Part shown: piece by piece, positions 13,829-21,071 of the stretch
How positions within the stretch are numbered: the stretch's first letter is position 1
How the letters are laid out: each line of letters starts with the position of its first letter
DNA from: a virus
Virus record (IMG/VR): IMGVR_UViG_3300025667_000269
Coordinates: 1-21,071 of that record
Length of the DNA stretch: 21,071 nt
Strand: one strand, 5' to 3'
The notes under the pieces: model-generated
What the model was told of the DNA's origin: nothing
The model's input: the letters and a program-made list of their open reading frames with translations, nothing else
The model's database searches: none
Translations under genes and position numbers: made by a program

Positions 13829-15298
13829 CTATAAATTGATAATCTCAGTTGAAACATCAAACTCAGCTTCATTATAAATGTTGTAACGAGCATAGAAATG
13901 GTTGAGCGTGTAGTTTTTCTTCTTTCCCTTCCTGATATCATCTGCTATATCGTATACATTACATTTATCTTTGGAATCATGAAGACGAAGACCTCTACCA
14001 ATAGATTGAAGTACTCGTACTTGGGATTTAGTTGGGAATGCAAAGATGATATTATGGAGGTTCTTAATATTAATACCAGTTGAATATGTTTGATATGATG
14101 CTACAATAATGACATCATCATTAGCTTCTGTAACATCCCGGGTTTCCTCTCTTTCCTCAGCCTTAACCATACCAGAAATATATCTGACATTCTTTGTGGT
14201 TAATGATCTAATTTGTTTAGTTAATGGAATACCGTGTTTCTCGACGTACTGAAAGAGAACAAGCGTATTACCCTCAAGGGTTGTAGCAAGACGGGAAATG
14301 AACTGATTTCTTGCAGCATTAAGGACAAGATAATCACATTCCTCTTGATAAGTTTTAACCCGCATTGCTATCTTCTTATCCGAGACAGAATGATTTAGGA
14401 TGAGAGAATTGATTTTAAGTTTTGATATTGTGCCAGAATCCATTAATTCTTTGGTGGAAACAACCTTCTTGGGGACATCAAATAATCCAGAGAGAACTAG
14501 TTTATTAGATTCTGTTCCATCAAGAGTTCCAGTTAATCCAAACCTGTACTTACAGTCCGGAAGTTTTTCCATAATGGACTTGAGCGATGCTGCTTTAGCA
14601 AGATGCGCTTCATCAACGAATATAACACCAAACTTCTCGAAGTAGGGTCTCTTTTCTTTATATACAGATTGCCATGTTGAAATATATATTCTCTGCTGAG
14701 AATCTTTATCTTTACCACCGGTTATCATATGACAATTTGTCTCTGAATTAAACCCGTAGTCTTCAAAATCTTTAAACATTTGTGATACAAGAGATATTGT
14801 AGGTACTAATAATAATATCTTTTCCTCTTGTTTGAGTAGATAATATCGGATCAGACAATAAATAATTAAGGATTTACCCGAGGCTGTAGGACTTACTAGG
14901 AGAGCTCTATTCTGCTTTATTGAGTGATGTATAGCTTCAGTTTGATAATCCCTTAACTCGAGGGGAATATTTAAATATTTGATGAATTCTTTGACATCCC
15001 CTTTATCTGTCCCATTAGATTCATCAAATATAGAGAATGTATATCCTCTGGTATCAGCAAACCTAACCACCTCAAATTTAAGACCGTAATATATAAGAGA
15101 TGTCTTCATATTAAAGAGTCTTATTTTACCATCCCACGCTCTGGTCTTATATGCTGGCATGAACTTTGCACCAGGAACCTCGAAGGTGAAATGGTCTGAC
15201 AATTCCTGTGCTATACCCTTATCAGTAGATATAGACACAAAGATGTCATTTTTCTTGGTAATTATTATATCAGATTTATTATTTGTTATGTAATCCAC
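13829..15298 (-). CDS. uvsW: Recombination helicase UvsW
   Basis: An SF2 helicase that unwinds branched DNA and R-loops and turns off origin-dependent replication in T4. Motifs in order: SPTASGKS (Walker A), VPTISLVSQM, FVDEAHLA (DEAH-like box), LTGTLDG, ASYQTYSTGINIKN and QSIGRGLR (motif VI). The N-terminal FTFEVPGAKFMPAYKTRAWDGKIRLF matches the UvsW N-domain. I chose GTG 15298, giving 489 residues, because GGGGAA lies a few bases upstream and it overlaps the uvsY stop; the frame is open to another GTG at 15325. The N-terminus of T4 UvsW fits the shorter form. Confidence 0.93.
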   Translation of the reverse strand: MDYITNNKSDIIITKKNDIFVSISTDKGIAQELSDHFTFEVPGAKFMPAYKTRAWDGKIRLFNMKTSLIYYGLKFEVVRFADTRGYTFSIFDESNGTDKGDVKEFIKYLNIPLELRDYQTEAIHHSIKQNRALLVSPTASGKSLIIYCLIRYYLLKQEEKILLLVPTISLVSQMFKDFEDYGFNSETNCHMITGGKDKDSQQRIYISTWQSVYKEKRPYFEKFGVIFVDEAHLAKAASLKSIMEKLPDCKYRFGLTGTLDGTESNKLVLSGLFDVPKKVVSTKELMDSGTISKLKINSLILNHSVSDKKIAMRVKTYQEECDYLVLNAARNQFISRLATTLEGNTLVLFQYVEKHGIPLTKQIRSLTTKNVRYISGMVKAEEREETRDVTEANDDVIIVASYQTYSTGINIKNLHNIIFAFPTKSQVRVLQSIGRGLRLHDSKDKCNVYDIADDIRKGKKKNYTLNHFYARYNIYNEAEFDVSTEIINL

Positions 15299-15693
15299 TA
15301 ATTCCCCGCCTGAAACTTTTCCCACTCAATTATATTCCTAATGTGGAAAGACCTTGCCCCTATTTCTTTTAATTTTTTCTCGAGGTCTTTCTCCTGTATT
15401 TCAAGAGATATCATTTTTTTCTTAAGTTCTATGATATCTGAATCCCCCGAAATGTATAGGGAGACGTCTGATTTTAATATCTTTTCGGGGAGAGGGGATT
15501 TTAAATAAACGTCGGGATCAGCTTTACCGAGGAAATATTTCCATTTATCGAGATAAAGGATATCATATTCCATCCCATACCATTTAAGTTTAGCAAGAAT
15601 CTCATTGTATTGATTCATGTACTTTGAGTATATTAAGGGTGTCTCCGCTGATTCTATAGTAAGTTTAGTTACATCAATTTTATCTAGGTCCAT
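15298..15693 (-). CDS. uvsY: Recombination mediator UvsY
   Basis: UvsY loads the UvsX recombinase onto gp32-coated single-stranded DNA. The 131-residue protein (T4: 137) has ESAETPLIYSKYMNQYNEILAKLKW near residues 14-38, and the C-terminal ARSFHIRNIIEWEKFQAG matches the T4 ending, which has the same spacing and final EAG/QAG. Its neighbour is uvsW, as in T4. The start codon lies only six bases after the -10 box of its promoter, so the mRNA is probably leaderless or nearly so; no ribosome site can precede it on that transcript. The next in-frame ATG (codon 26) would remove conserved residues. Confidence 0.92.
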   Translation of the reverse strand: MDLDKIDVTKLTIESAETPLIYSKYMNQYNEILAKLKWYGMEYDILYLDKWKYFLGKADPDVYLKSPLPEKILKSDVSLYISGDSDIIELKKKMISLEIQEKDLEKKLKEIGARSFHIRNIIEWEKFQAGN

Positions 15694-15699
15694 TGGAGC

Positions 15700-15728
15700 A
15701 TTATACTACATTTCCAGTGAATTGTAAA
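15700..15728 (-). promoter_or_regulatory. Early-type promoter for uvsY-uvsW
   Basis: TTTACA (15728-15723), 17-bp spacer, TATAAT (15705-15700) on the minus strand, the -35 box immediately after the stop codon of the tail gene. The expected start coincides with the A of the uvsY ATG at 15693. Confidence 0.85.
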
Positions 15729-16187
15729 CTATTTTGCTCTCTCAAAATGGAATGAAGTATACTCAAAATCTACTGTAGCAACTGGAAATATTATGCCGGC
15801 ATCTGTTGAAGTTAATTCAAGAGAGCTGAGGTTAATGGGAAACGAATCCTTGAATGTGTAAGTTCCGATCAATTTATGGGAAGAGTTGTGTATTAATATC
15901 TTTGAGTCAGATATTACATCCCCAATTTTTTCATATTCCGTATCTCTTATTCCCATTAACCAATCAGAAATTTCAGCATAATTTAATAAATCCTCATCAA
16001 CAAGAAATGTTAATGATAACGGTGAAAATACTAATTTATCGCCGGGATGTTTCACATCGCTGAATCTAGTGATTTGAGGGGTAGCTTCCATTGATATAGA
16101 TGGAATTGACATCTCAGTACAGGAGAATTCTACTCGGGGAAACGATTTATTTACAAATTTAAAATGTGAATTATTATAAGGGTTCAT
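15729..16187 (-). CDS. Tail or baseplate structural protein of T4-like phages
   Basis: A 152-residue protein recalling the tail-tube-like virion proteins of marine T4-like phages: NSHFKFVNKSFPRVEFSCTEMSIPSISM at the start, then HPGDKLVFSPLSLTFLVDEDLLNYAEISDWLMGI and a closing VDFEYTSFHFERA. This is the tail tube/baseplate tube-initiator fold, but I cannot say which T4 protein it equals. Its position between gp23 and uvsY is where I recall a gp3 tail completion gene in related phages, so that is an alternative. A TATAAATA late promoter at 16223-16216 fits a structural gene expressed late. The ribosome site is weak. Confidence 0.75.
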   Translation of the reverse strand: MNPYNNSHFKFVNKSFPRVEFSCTEMSIPSISMEATPQITRFSDVKHPGDKLVFSPLSLTFLVDEDLLNYAEISDWLMGIRDTEYEKIGDVISDSKILIHNSSHKLIGTYTFKDSFPINLSSLELTSTDAGIIFPVATVDFEYTSFHFERAK

Positions 16188-16215
16188 GGTAATACCAAAT
16201 TAAGATAGAGAATAA

Positions 16216-16223
16216 TATTTATA
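16216..16223 (-). promoter_or_regulatory. Late promoter (TATAAATA) for the tail gene
   Basis: Exact late -10 element in the 37-base gap between pyrD and the structural gene. Predicted start near 16209, leader about 22 nt. Confidence 0.75.
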
Positions 16224-16224
16224 T

Positions 16225-17403
16225 TCAAAGGAGATCAGCGCCAATTGCTTGAGATATATTGGTGTACCCATCACGTTCAAGAAGTTCCGTGAGCCCCATA
16301 TTGATTTCTGCAGAAATTTGTGGACCATGAAAGATCATACCTGTGATAAGATGTATTAATGTTGCCCCATTTCGTATTTTATGATATGCATCCTCTGGTG
16401 TATCACAACCACCGATACCTATAACTATAAATTCATATTCAGAATCTTTAATATGTTGAGCACAAACTCTAATTATATGATTAGTCATAGGTCTAAGGAT
16501 GTGACCGCTTAACCCACCTCTATCATCAGGCATGACTCGTTTTTCTACCTTACCTTTATGGAAAACATATGTTGTCTTATCATTATCAGGTAATAATTCA
16601 CGTTTAGTTGTAAGATTACACGTTAATATACCATTGATACCATACTCAACCATAACATCAATCATTTCTCGAATCTCATCATCAGTATGATCTGGTCCGA
16701 TTTTACAATATAAAGGTACATCCTCAAGACCCATTAATTCCCTGAGTGATCTTAGTTTCAATAATAAATCTGCTAGGTTATCCATATTGAAAAATGGATT
16801 AGATACCCCTAGATTTGGGCAAGATAGGTTTATAGTAGTATAATCACCGAATGGTGCAAGTCTCTTATATGAGGTTGTTAAATCTTCAATTGCCTCATCA
16901 GAACCAGAAATACCGTTTGTTGCGGATACTGATACGCCACATACACCATCAATAGATTTCCAATCCGATGCGATAGTATCCTGTACATGCTTTGAACCAG
17001 AGTTGTTCAGACCGTACCACACATTAATGGATTGAGATTTAACTGCTCTCCATAGGCGAACTGGTGGATTTCCGGGGTGAGCGTTTTTTGAAAATGATCC
17101 AAGCTCAATACCAGAAAATCCAAGATCCTTAATAACAGGGGGAAGTACCCCATATTTATCAAACCCAGCAGAAATTAGAAGTGGATTGCTGTAATCGACA
17201 CCACCGACATTTTGAGATAATATAGGGTTATCATATCGATATAGGAATTTCAGCAGAGATTTCGAGCCAGGTACCTTCTGAAGCGATACCATAATATTTT
17301 TAACTACATCGTGCGCTGTCTCTGGGCAGAGCTTAAATAATATGGGTCTTAATAAAAATTTGTAAACATTCCTCTGTATCTTATATTTATTTCCACTTTT
17401 CAT
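16225..17403 (-). CDS. pyrD: Dihydroorotate dehydrogenase, class 2-like
   Basis: The enzyme oxidises dihydroorotate to orotate in pyrimidine synthesis; class 2 forms pass electrons to membrane quinones. The 392-residue protein has the class 2 amphipathic N-terminus (FLLRPILFKLCPETAHDVV, residues 16-34), AGFDK with the FMN lysine at 83, CKIGPD, LTCNLTTKR, GGLSGHILRP and VIGIGG. The catalytic-base segment reads NLSCPN with Cys195, where class 2 enzymes usually have Ser (E. coli NISSPN) and class 1 enzymes Cys. The gene overlaps the end of the 111-residue gene by 17 bases; AGGAA lies nine bases upstream. It is read from the promoter at 17777. It is longer than E. coli PyrD (336), with insertions in the middle. 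Confidence 0.92.
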   Translation of the reverse strand: MKSGNKYKIQRNVYKFLLRPILFKLCPETAHDVVKNIMVSLQKVPGSKSLLKFLYRYDNPILSQNVGGVDYSNPLLISAGFDKYGVLPPVIKDLGFSGIELGSFSKNAHPGNPPVRLWRAVKSQSINVWYGLNNSGSKHVQDTIASDWKSIDGVCGVSVSATNGISGSDEAIEDLTTSYKRLAPFGDYTTINLSCPNLGVSNPFFNMDNLADLLLKLRSLRELMGLEDVPLYCKIGPDHTDDEIREMIDVMVEYGINGILTCNLTTKRELLPDNDKTTYVFHKGKVEKRVMPDDRGGLSGHILRPMTNHIIRVCAQHIKDSEYEFIVIGIGGCDTPEDAYHKIRNGATLIHLITGMIFHGPQISAEINMGLTELLERDGYTNISQAIGADLL

Positions 17404-17722
17404 CTAGTCTATTTCCTGGGTTATGTTCTGATGGGAGTGCTTCGTATTTCTCTTTAGGTAGATGGTTAGCACCACAACCACCAGCTATATGATGATTAGC
17501 ACCGCAACCGAATTCTCCCTTCTGCGTGTAAAATTGTGTTGATGTGGTTTTATCTATTTCTTTAACATCAAATAATTGTTCTGGTCTATCTGTCCACACT
17601 TGTGGGCTTACAAGTTCCATTATAGATGCTGCTGAAATATCAATATCCTCTAGGATATTGATACCTCCTAAAACCGACGCTAATGTACCTACTGTTAATA
17701 GTGCTTTATTTCGTTTTTTCAT
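17387..17722 (-). CDS. 111-residue secreted-looking protein with GCGANH repeat
   Basis: Not recognised. MKKRNK followed by a moderately hydrophobic stretch (residues 8-23, LLTVGTLASVLGGINI) suggests a signal peptide or membrane anchor. The C-terminal half contains two copies of GCGANH nine residues apart (FGCGANHHIAGGCGANHLP), each pairing a Cys with a His, which could bind a metal. GGAG lies ten bases before ATG 17722, and the gene has its own early-type promoter. It overlaps pyrD, so the two are expressed together. Whether it helps PyrD at the membrane is unknown. Confidence 0.65.
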   Translation of the reverse strand: MKKRNKALLTVGTLASVLGGINILEDIDISAASIMELVSPQVWTDRPEQLFDVKEIDKTTSTQFYTQKGEFGCGANHHIAGGCGANHLPKEKYEALPSEHNPGNRLDEKWK

Positions 17723-17748
17723 GATATTTATACTCCAAGTAAAATTAT

Positions 17749-17777
17749 ATTATAATACATTTTCGTATAGTTGTAAA
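17749..17777 (-). promoter_or_regulatory. Early-type promoter for the 111-residue gene and pyrD
   Basis: TTTACA (17777-17772), 17-bp spacer, TATAAT (17754-17749) on the minus strand. The -35 box begins one base after the hydrolase stop codon. Predicted start near 17742, leader about 20 nt. Confidence 0.85.
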
Positions 17778-17778
17778 C

Positions 17779-18798
17779 TCAAATTTCAAATTTCCTTCGA
17801 TTCGCGGGATCATCAACGAATAATGTATTGTGAATCCACAGGTTTATGTCAGAAAGCACATTTTTAGCCTGAAGATCGTGAAGAAGCATATGATATCCAT
17901 TATCATATGTAATCTTTTTGAATGAGGATTTATCCTGTAGAGAATCGATCCATTTATTCATAGCATAAGGTGGAATAACCTCATCCTTTTCTCCGTATAG
18001 AAGAAGTGTATTGGTATTTAATTCTGGTGATGTAAGAAGAACATCATCCATTAAATTAACGAGACCCCAAGCGGTTGCGATTATCGTTTTTTTAATAATC
18101 ATTGGGTCTTGTCGCATAGATCTAAGCATGGGAATATTATCCGATGGGGTAATTGTTCTCCCTGCAATGGAAGCTCCACCACCGATTTGTACCCACGGAA
18201 TAGTATGTGCAGCAACCCAAAGAGTTATTCTCTGAAACCACGACATTACCGCTCTTCCACGTACCGCTGGAGCAACTAAAATTGCACCGTTGACCTTTAG
18301 ATCGGTTGATGAAAGTGTTTTGAGAACTACTCCGCCGCCCATAGAGTTACCGAGCACGAATATTGGTACATCCTCTTCTTGAGATTTTAAGAGAGTAACC
18401 AATGAAAATAGATCATCGGCCATTATGGATCCACCATCCCAGTAACCTCGAGAATTTGTACCACCAAACCCCCTTTGATCATAGGCTATGGTTTTAATAT
18501 CATATTTAGCAAGATATTTACCAAGTGTCCCAAACGAGGAAGAATAATCATTAAAGCCGTGAAGACATACGAGAATTGCTTTGGGTCTTGATGACTTAGG
18601 TACCCAAATTCTTAATGGGTGTTGATAACCGTCAGAAGCAATAAAAATACTATTCGTGAGAAATGCTGAATTTGTATTTTTATGTGCTTTTGGAATTGGA
18701 TTTAAAACTCTAGAATAATTGTAAATAGCCGCCACCCCTATCATGAGTATTAATAATGCCGATAGGTAAATAATAAAATGTTTAACTATCGAAACCAT
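17779..18798 (-). CDS. Membrane-anchored alpha/beta hydrolase (lysophospholipase / monoacylglycerol lipase type)
   Basis: A 339-residue serine hydrolase. Residues 7-26 form a membrane anchor (FIIYLSALLILMIGVAAIY). Then come the oxyanion-side LHGFNDYSSSFG (79-90), YDQRGFGGTNSRG, the nucleophile elbow GNSMGG with Ser152, the acid D272 in LYGEKDEVIPP and the histidine H303 in DNGYHMLLHD. This full triad fits the monoglyceride lipase/lysophospholipase group, and the layout recalls alphaproteobacterial enzymes. The likely target is membrane lipid at the inner membrane, for lysis or membrane remodelling; that is inference. Oddly, the ATG directly follows the T-tract of the gp23 terminator, leaving no room for a promoter or normal ribosome site. 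Confidence 0.9.
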   Translation of the reverse strand: MVSIVKHFIIYLSALLILMIGVAAIYNYSRVLNPIPKAHKNTNSAFLTNSIFIASDGYQHPLRIWVPKSSRPKAILVCLHGFNDYSSSFGTLGKYLAKYDIKTIAYDQRGFGGTNSRGYWDGGSIMADDLFSLVTLLKSQEEDVPIFVLGNSMGGGVVLKTLSSTDLKVNGAILVAPAVRGRAVMSWFQRITLWVAAHTIPWVQIGGGASIAGRTITPSDNIPMLRSMRQDPMIIKKTIIATAWGLVNLMDDVLLTSPELNTNTLLLYGEKDEVIPPYAMNKWIDSLQDKSSFKKITYDNGYHMLLHDLQAKNVLSDINLWIHNTLFVDDPANRRKFEI

Positions 18799-18830
18799 AA
18801 AAAAAAAGGGGGCACAAAGACCCCCCTTTT
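18799..18830 (-). terminator. Rho-independent terminator after gene 23
   Basis: On the minus strand AAAAGGGGG pairs with CCCCCTTTT around a nine-base loop, followed by a run of T (nine in all). It lies 20 bases after the gp23 stop and should end the late capsid transcript. The A-rich 5' arm would also make a weaker structure on the other strand. Confidence 0.92.
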
Positions 18831-18849
18831 CAAGTTATAGTATCTAAGA

Positions 18850-20208
18850 TTAGATAGCTACGACTCTAGTTCTACGATAGTACGGGTTGGTGTTAACAGA
18901 AGATGCATGATGTGGATCAGAATCAGTACCAACAAATGGGTTATTAACCATACCATAACGAGTTTTAAATGCAATTTTAGGTTGGAATGTATTTTCCCCA
19001 ACTGCTTTCATCATTTGTAATGGAACGTATGGGCAATAGAACATACCAGCATCATATTGTGATGAACCTTTATAACCAACTACAAAGTAATCAGAACCAG
19101 TTGCATATGGATCAACAAATACTTTGATAGTACCGTTTAAAGTACCAACAAAAGTGTTGCCAGTCGGATCAACTGTACCAGATAGGTTACCAGAAACTCC
19201 ACCAAAATCTAGGCTACCGACCATAGCTAATGCAGATGCAAGGTTTGAAGAACAAATAATGAAATTACCTTTACCACGACGAGTGGCAATAGCGATTTTA
19301 TTTGCTTCTTTTTCAATCCAGAACATCAATCCTTTGTATTTCTCAACAGACCAACGACCATCTAGATCATCAGACTGAAGTACACCAGGGGCAATAGCAT
19401 CGACCGAACCTGGTACAGCATTTACATAAACTGTACGAACCATTTCACGGTTAATCTCTCCAAGAATTTCTTGAGATAAGATATTCGCTAATTCTGATTC
19501 AGCATCAAGACCATGAACAGCTTTAAGATCCTGTGCTAATTCCATTGTGTACTCTGCTTTTAGGGCACGAGTTTTAACGGATACAGAAGTTGATTCAATC
19601 GAGAATGACATTTCTGGAAAATGGTTACCAGTAGTACCATCACCAAGAGCTTCAGCAGATGGAGTAGACATACCTTCGCCAGTATTGGTGTAGTTTGTAC
19701 TTGCATCTAATACTGGGTCTGCTATTGTTGGATCTACATAATCATTCAATACAGAAGGATCTGTACCGGTTGTAGCTTGACCACCTGCACCAGAAGCGAG
19801 ATTTTGAGCAGCATTATTACCAGACCAAGAAGTATCAGGTTCACCATGAAGTGCTTCTGCACCAGTTTGATTTTCGTATCTGGATTTCATTGCGAAGATA
19901 AGACCAGTAGGACCAGTCATTGGCTGTACACCAGCAATATCATATGCAATTAAATTAGGCATTGCACGGCGAACTAAGCTAATTAAAACTGGATCCCATG
20001 TTCTAATGTTACCAGCAGTTGAGCTTGAAGAACCTATGTTGTTAGTTGGTGACGCTTCTTGAAGATTGTTTTCTTCGCGAAATGCTTTTTCTTGGTTTTC
20101 TAGAATGACTGTAGTGACTGCACGCTTGTAAGTATCTTTGATCTCAGGAAGATCAGCATGCTCAAGAACTGGCTGCCATTTTTCATTCAATTGTTCTGTT
20201 TGGAACAT
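18850..20208 (-). CDS. 23: Major capsid protein gp23
   Basis: The main head shell subunit, 452 residues (T4 precursor: 521). The conserved N-terminal part reads RTWDPVLISLVRRAMPNLIAYDIAGVQPMTGPTGLIFAMKSRY near residues 69-112, and the C-terminus has the typical FVDPYATGSDYFVVGYKG and MFYCPYVPLQM. A likely prohead protease site is L49-Q-E51 before Ala52, fitting the T4 (L/I)-x-E rule; removal of the first 51 residues would give the mature form. AAGGAGA lies six bases before the ATG. It follows gp22 and ends at a strong terminator. A near-consensus late element (AATAAATA, 20235-20228) overlaps the gp22 stop. Confidence 0.98.
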   Translation of the reverse strand: MFQTEQLNEKWQPVLEHADLPEIKDTYKRAVTTVILENQEKAFREENNLQEASPTNNIGSSSSTAGNIRTWDPVLISLVRRAMPNLIAYDIAGVQPMTGPTGLIFAMKSRYENQTGAEALHGEPDTSWSGNNAAQNLASGAGGQATTGTDPSVLNDYVDPTIADPVLDASTNYTNTGEGMSTPSAEALGDGTTGNHFPEMSFSIESTSVSVKTRALKAEYTMELAQDLKAVHGLDAESELANILSQEILGEINREMVRTVYVNAVPGSVDAIAPGVLQSDDLDGRWSVEKYKGLMFWIEKEANKIAIATRRGKGNFIICSSNLASALAMVGSLDFGGVSGNLSGTVDPTGNTFVGTLNGTIKVFVDPYATGSDYFVVGYKGSSQYDAGMFYCPYVPLQMMKAVGENTFQPKIAFKTRYGMVNNPFVGTDSDPHHASSVNTNPYYRRTRVVAI

Positions 20209-20226
20209 TGTGTTTCTCCTTATGGA

Positions 20227-21071
20227 TTATTTATTTTTTGAAATTGCCGCCATATAAGCAGCCATATTATTACTCACTTCGGGTGATAGAGTTGAAGGAA
20301 CAGTTTCCTCCAGATCAGACACCTTTTCATCTTTAGGGAAATATTTTTCCTTAATAATGATGAGTTTCTTTTCATATAGTTCACTTGATTCAAAATCTAC
20401 GTTTTCAGCAAGTTCTTTAAATTTTTCTGTTTCTGTGACCGCAAGGTCTTCAGACAAACTTAAAAGAATTCGATCTTTCTTTGCTTCGTTAACTTGAGCG
20501 AAAAGAGCAACTTTTTCTTTTTCTACATCATTCAATGCAGAAGTTAGTTCTTCGATTTCGTCAAATTGACTTTCAACAATAGAAAGTTTTTCTTCTGGAA
20601 TGTCGATAAAATTCTCAACGAATAAATCGCGCATACCATTTAAGAATTGTTCAGATATTTCAGAACGAATACCGTGTTCTAATGCAATTGCATTATCCTT
20701 CGCCCATTCTTCAACAACATAATTTAAGTATTGATCAACTTTGTCTGATAAAGTTTCTTCAATTTCTTGAGTAGCTTCATCTAACTTAGTCTGAAATTTT
20801 TCTTCTAGTAAAGTTTTTTCTGATGCTAATTTAGCACCAATTGCAGCTTCAAAGATTGTGGTAGCTTTAAGTTTGAAATCTTCAGAAAAATCTTCACCTT
20901 CAAGAAGAGCATCTACATCAGCAGACATATCAACTCTATCCTCTTTTACAGGTTTCTTTTTTTCTTCAACTTCAGATTCAATAATAATTCCCTCTTTAGG
21001 AACAAAGCGAATTTCTAAATTCAAAGTACCACTACTTGAACCATCTTTATGAGATAATTCTGTTCGCATTC
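20227..21071 (-). CDS. 22: Prohead core scaffold protein gp22 (possibly 5'-partial)
   Basis: The internal scaffold of the T4-type prohead, degraded by the gp21 protease during maturation. The 280 visible residues are highly charged and mostly helical or coiled-coil. ATTIFEAAIGAKLASEK near residues 68-84, QYLNYVVEEWAKDNAIALEHGIRSEISEQFLNGMRDLFVEN near 113-153 and the ending AAYMAAISKNK resemble gp22. Several (L/I)-x-E sites (for example LLE near 55-57 and IPE near 157-159) are candidate protease cuts. An ATG lies at 21069, but the frame is open to the window edge, so the true start may be outside. It is directly upstream of gp23. Confidence 0.9.
   Translation of the reverse strand, partial: MRTELSHKDGSSSGTLNLEIRFVPKEGIIIESEVEEKKKPVKEDRVDMSADVDALLEGEDFSEDFKLKATTIFEAAIGAKLASEKTLLEEKFQTKLDEATQEIEETLSDKVDQYLNYVVEEWAKDNAIALEHGIRSEISEQFLNGMRDLFVENFIDIPEEKLSIVESQFDEIEELTSALNDVEKEKVALFAQVNEAKKDRILLSLSEDLAVTETEKFKELAENVDFESSELYEKKLIIIKEKYFPKDEKVSDLEETVPSTLSPEVSNNMAAYMAAISKNK
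20228..20235 (-). promoter_or_regulatory. Possible late promoter for gene 23 (one mismatch)
   Basis: AATAAATA differs from TATAAATA only in the first base; it overlaps the gp22 stop codon and would start RNA near 20221, 13 nt before the gp23 ATG. The position suits a capsid gene, but the match is imperfect in AT-rich sequence. Confidence 0.4.

Noticed and set aside
17725-17732. TATAAATA late promoter before the 111-residue gene
   Set aside because: The sequence is an exact match, but its start would fall inside the gene just after the ATG; it could serve pyrD late, but chance in the AT-rich leader is as likely.
1-21071. CRISPR array, insertion sequence or integrase/attachment site
   Set aside because: No regular spaced repeats, transposase, integrase or long terminal repeats are seen; the window looks like contiguous phage core genome.

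Overview
The window is a piece of a tailed phage genome of the T4-like (myovirus) type. All supported genes read on the minus strand, so in transcription order they run from the right end to the left. The sequence is AT-rich, genes are tightly packed and many overlap by ATGA. The gene order (22, 23, ..., uvsY, uvsW, 55, 47, 46, cobS-like, hsp20, 45, 44, 62, regA, 43) is the order I associate with marine T4-like phages such as cyanophages. No photosynthesis genes are present, and the accessory enzymes point to a heterotrophic host, possibly an alphaproteobacterium. The host guess rests on my recollection of hydrolase families and is inference only.

Layout from right to left. 21071-18850: prohead scaffold (gp22) and major capsid protein (gp23), closed by a strong intrinsic terminator. 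18798-16225: a membrane-anchored alpha/beta hydrolase, a small secreted-looking protein with a GCGANH repeat, and a dihydroorotate dehydrogenase (pyrD). 16187-15729: a tail or baseplate structural protein behind a late promoter. 15693-13829: recombination mediator UvsY and helicase UvsW. 13828-13522: a gene-free, hairpin-rich stretch with its own promoter, a candidate small RNA. 13521-5863: one long run of close or overlapping genes starting with late sigma factor gp55 and recombination nucleases gp47/gp46, continuing with a small membrane protein, inorganic pyrophosphatase, a mini zinc metallopeptidase, alanine dehydrogenase, malate dehydrogenase, two tiny membrane proteins, a lipoprotein and aspartate 1-decarboxylase (panD). 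5772-3616: CobS-like AAA+ ATPase, a 58-residue CxxC protein, Hsp20 and a 50-residue exported peptide. 3555-1: clamp gp45, a membrane protein, clamp loader gp44/gp62, RegA, an Sm/Hfq-like protein and the 5' part of DNA polymerase gp43.

Regulation is unusually legible. Seven sites carry the same early-type promoter, TTTACA, 17 bp, TATAAT, and in most the -35 box begins within a few bases of the preceding stop codon. Late promoters (TATAAATA) lie before hsp20, regA and the tail gene, matching the gp55 sigma factor encoded here.

The most interesting content is metabolic. MDH, PanD and DHODH all touch the aspartate/oxaloacetate node (malate to oxaloacetate to aspartate, then to beta-alanine or pyrimidines). 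Alanine dehydrogenase could balance NADH, and pyrophosphatase pulls polymerisation forward. Four of these enzymes lie in the same transcription unit as the replication and recombination genes, suggesting early expression. Other points worth checking are the candidate RNA at 13587-13794, a probably leaderless uvsY mRNA, a hydrolase whose ATG abuts a terminator, and several very small genes.
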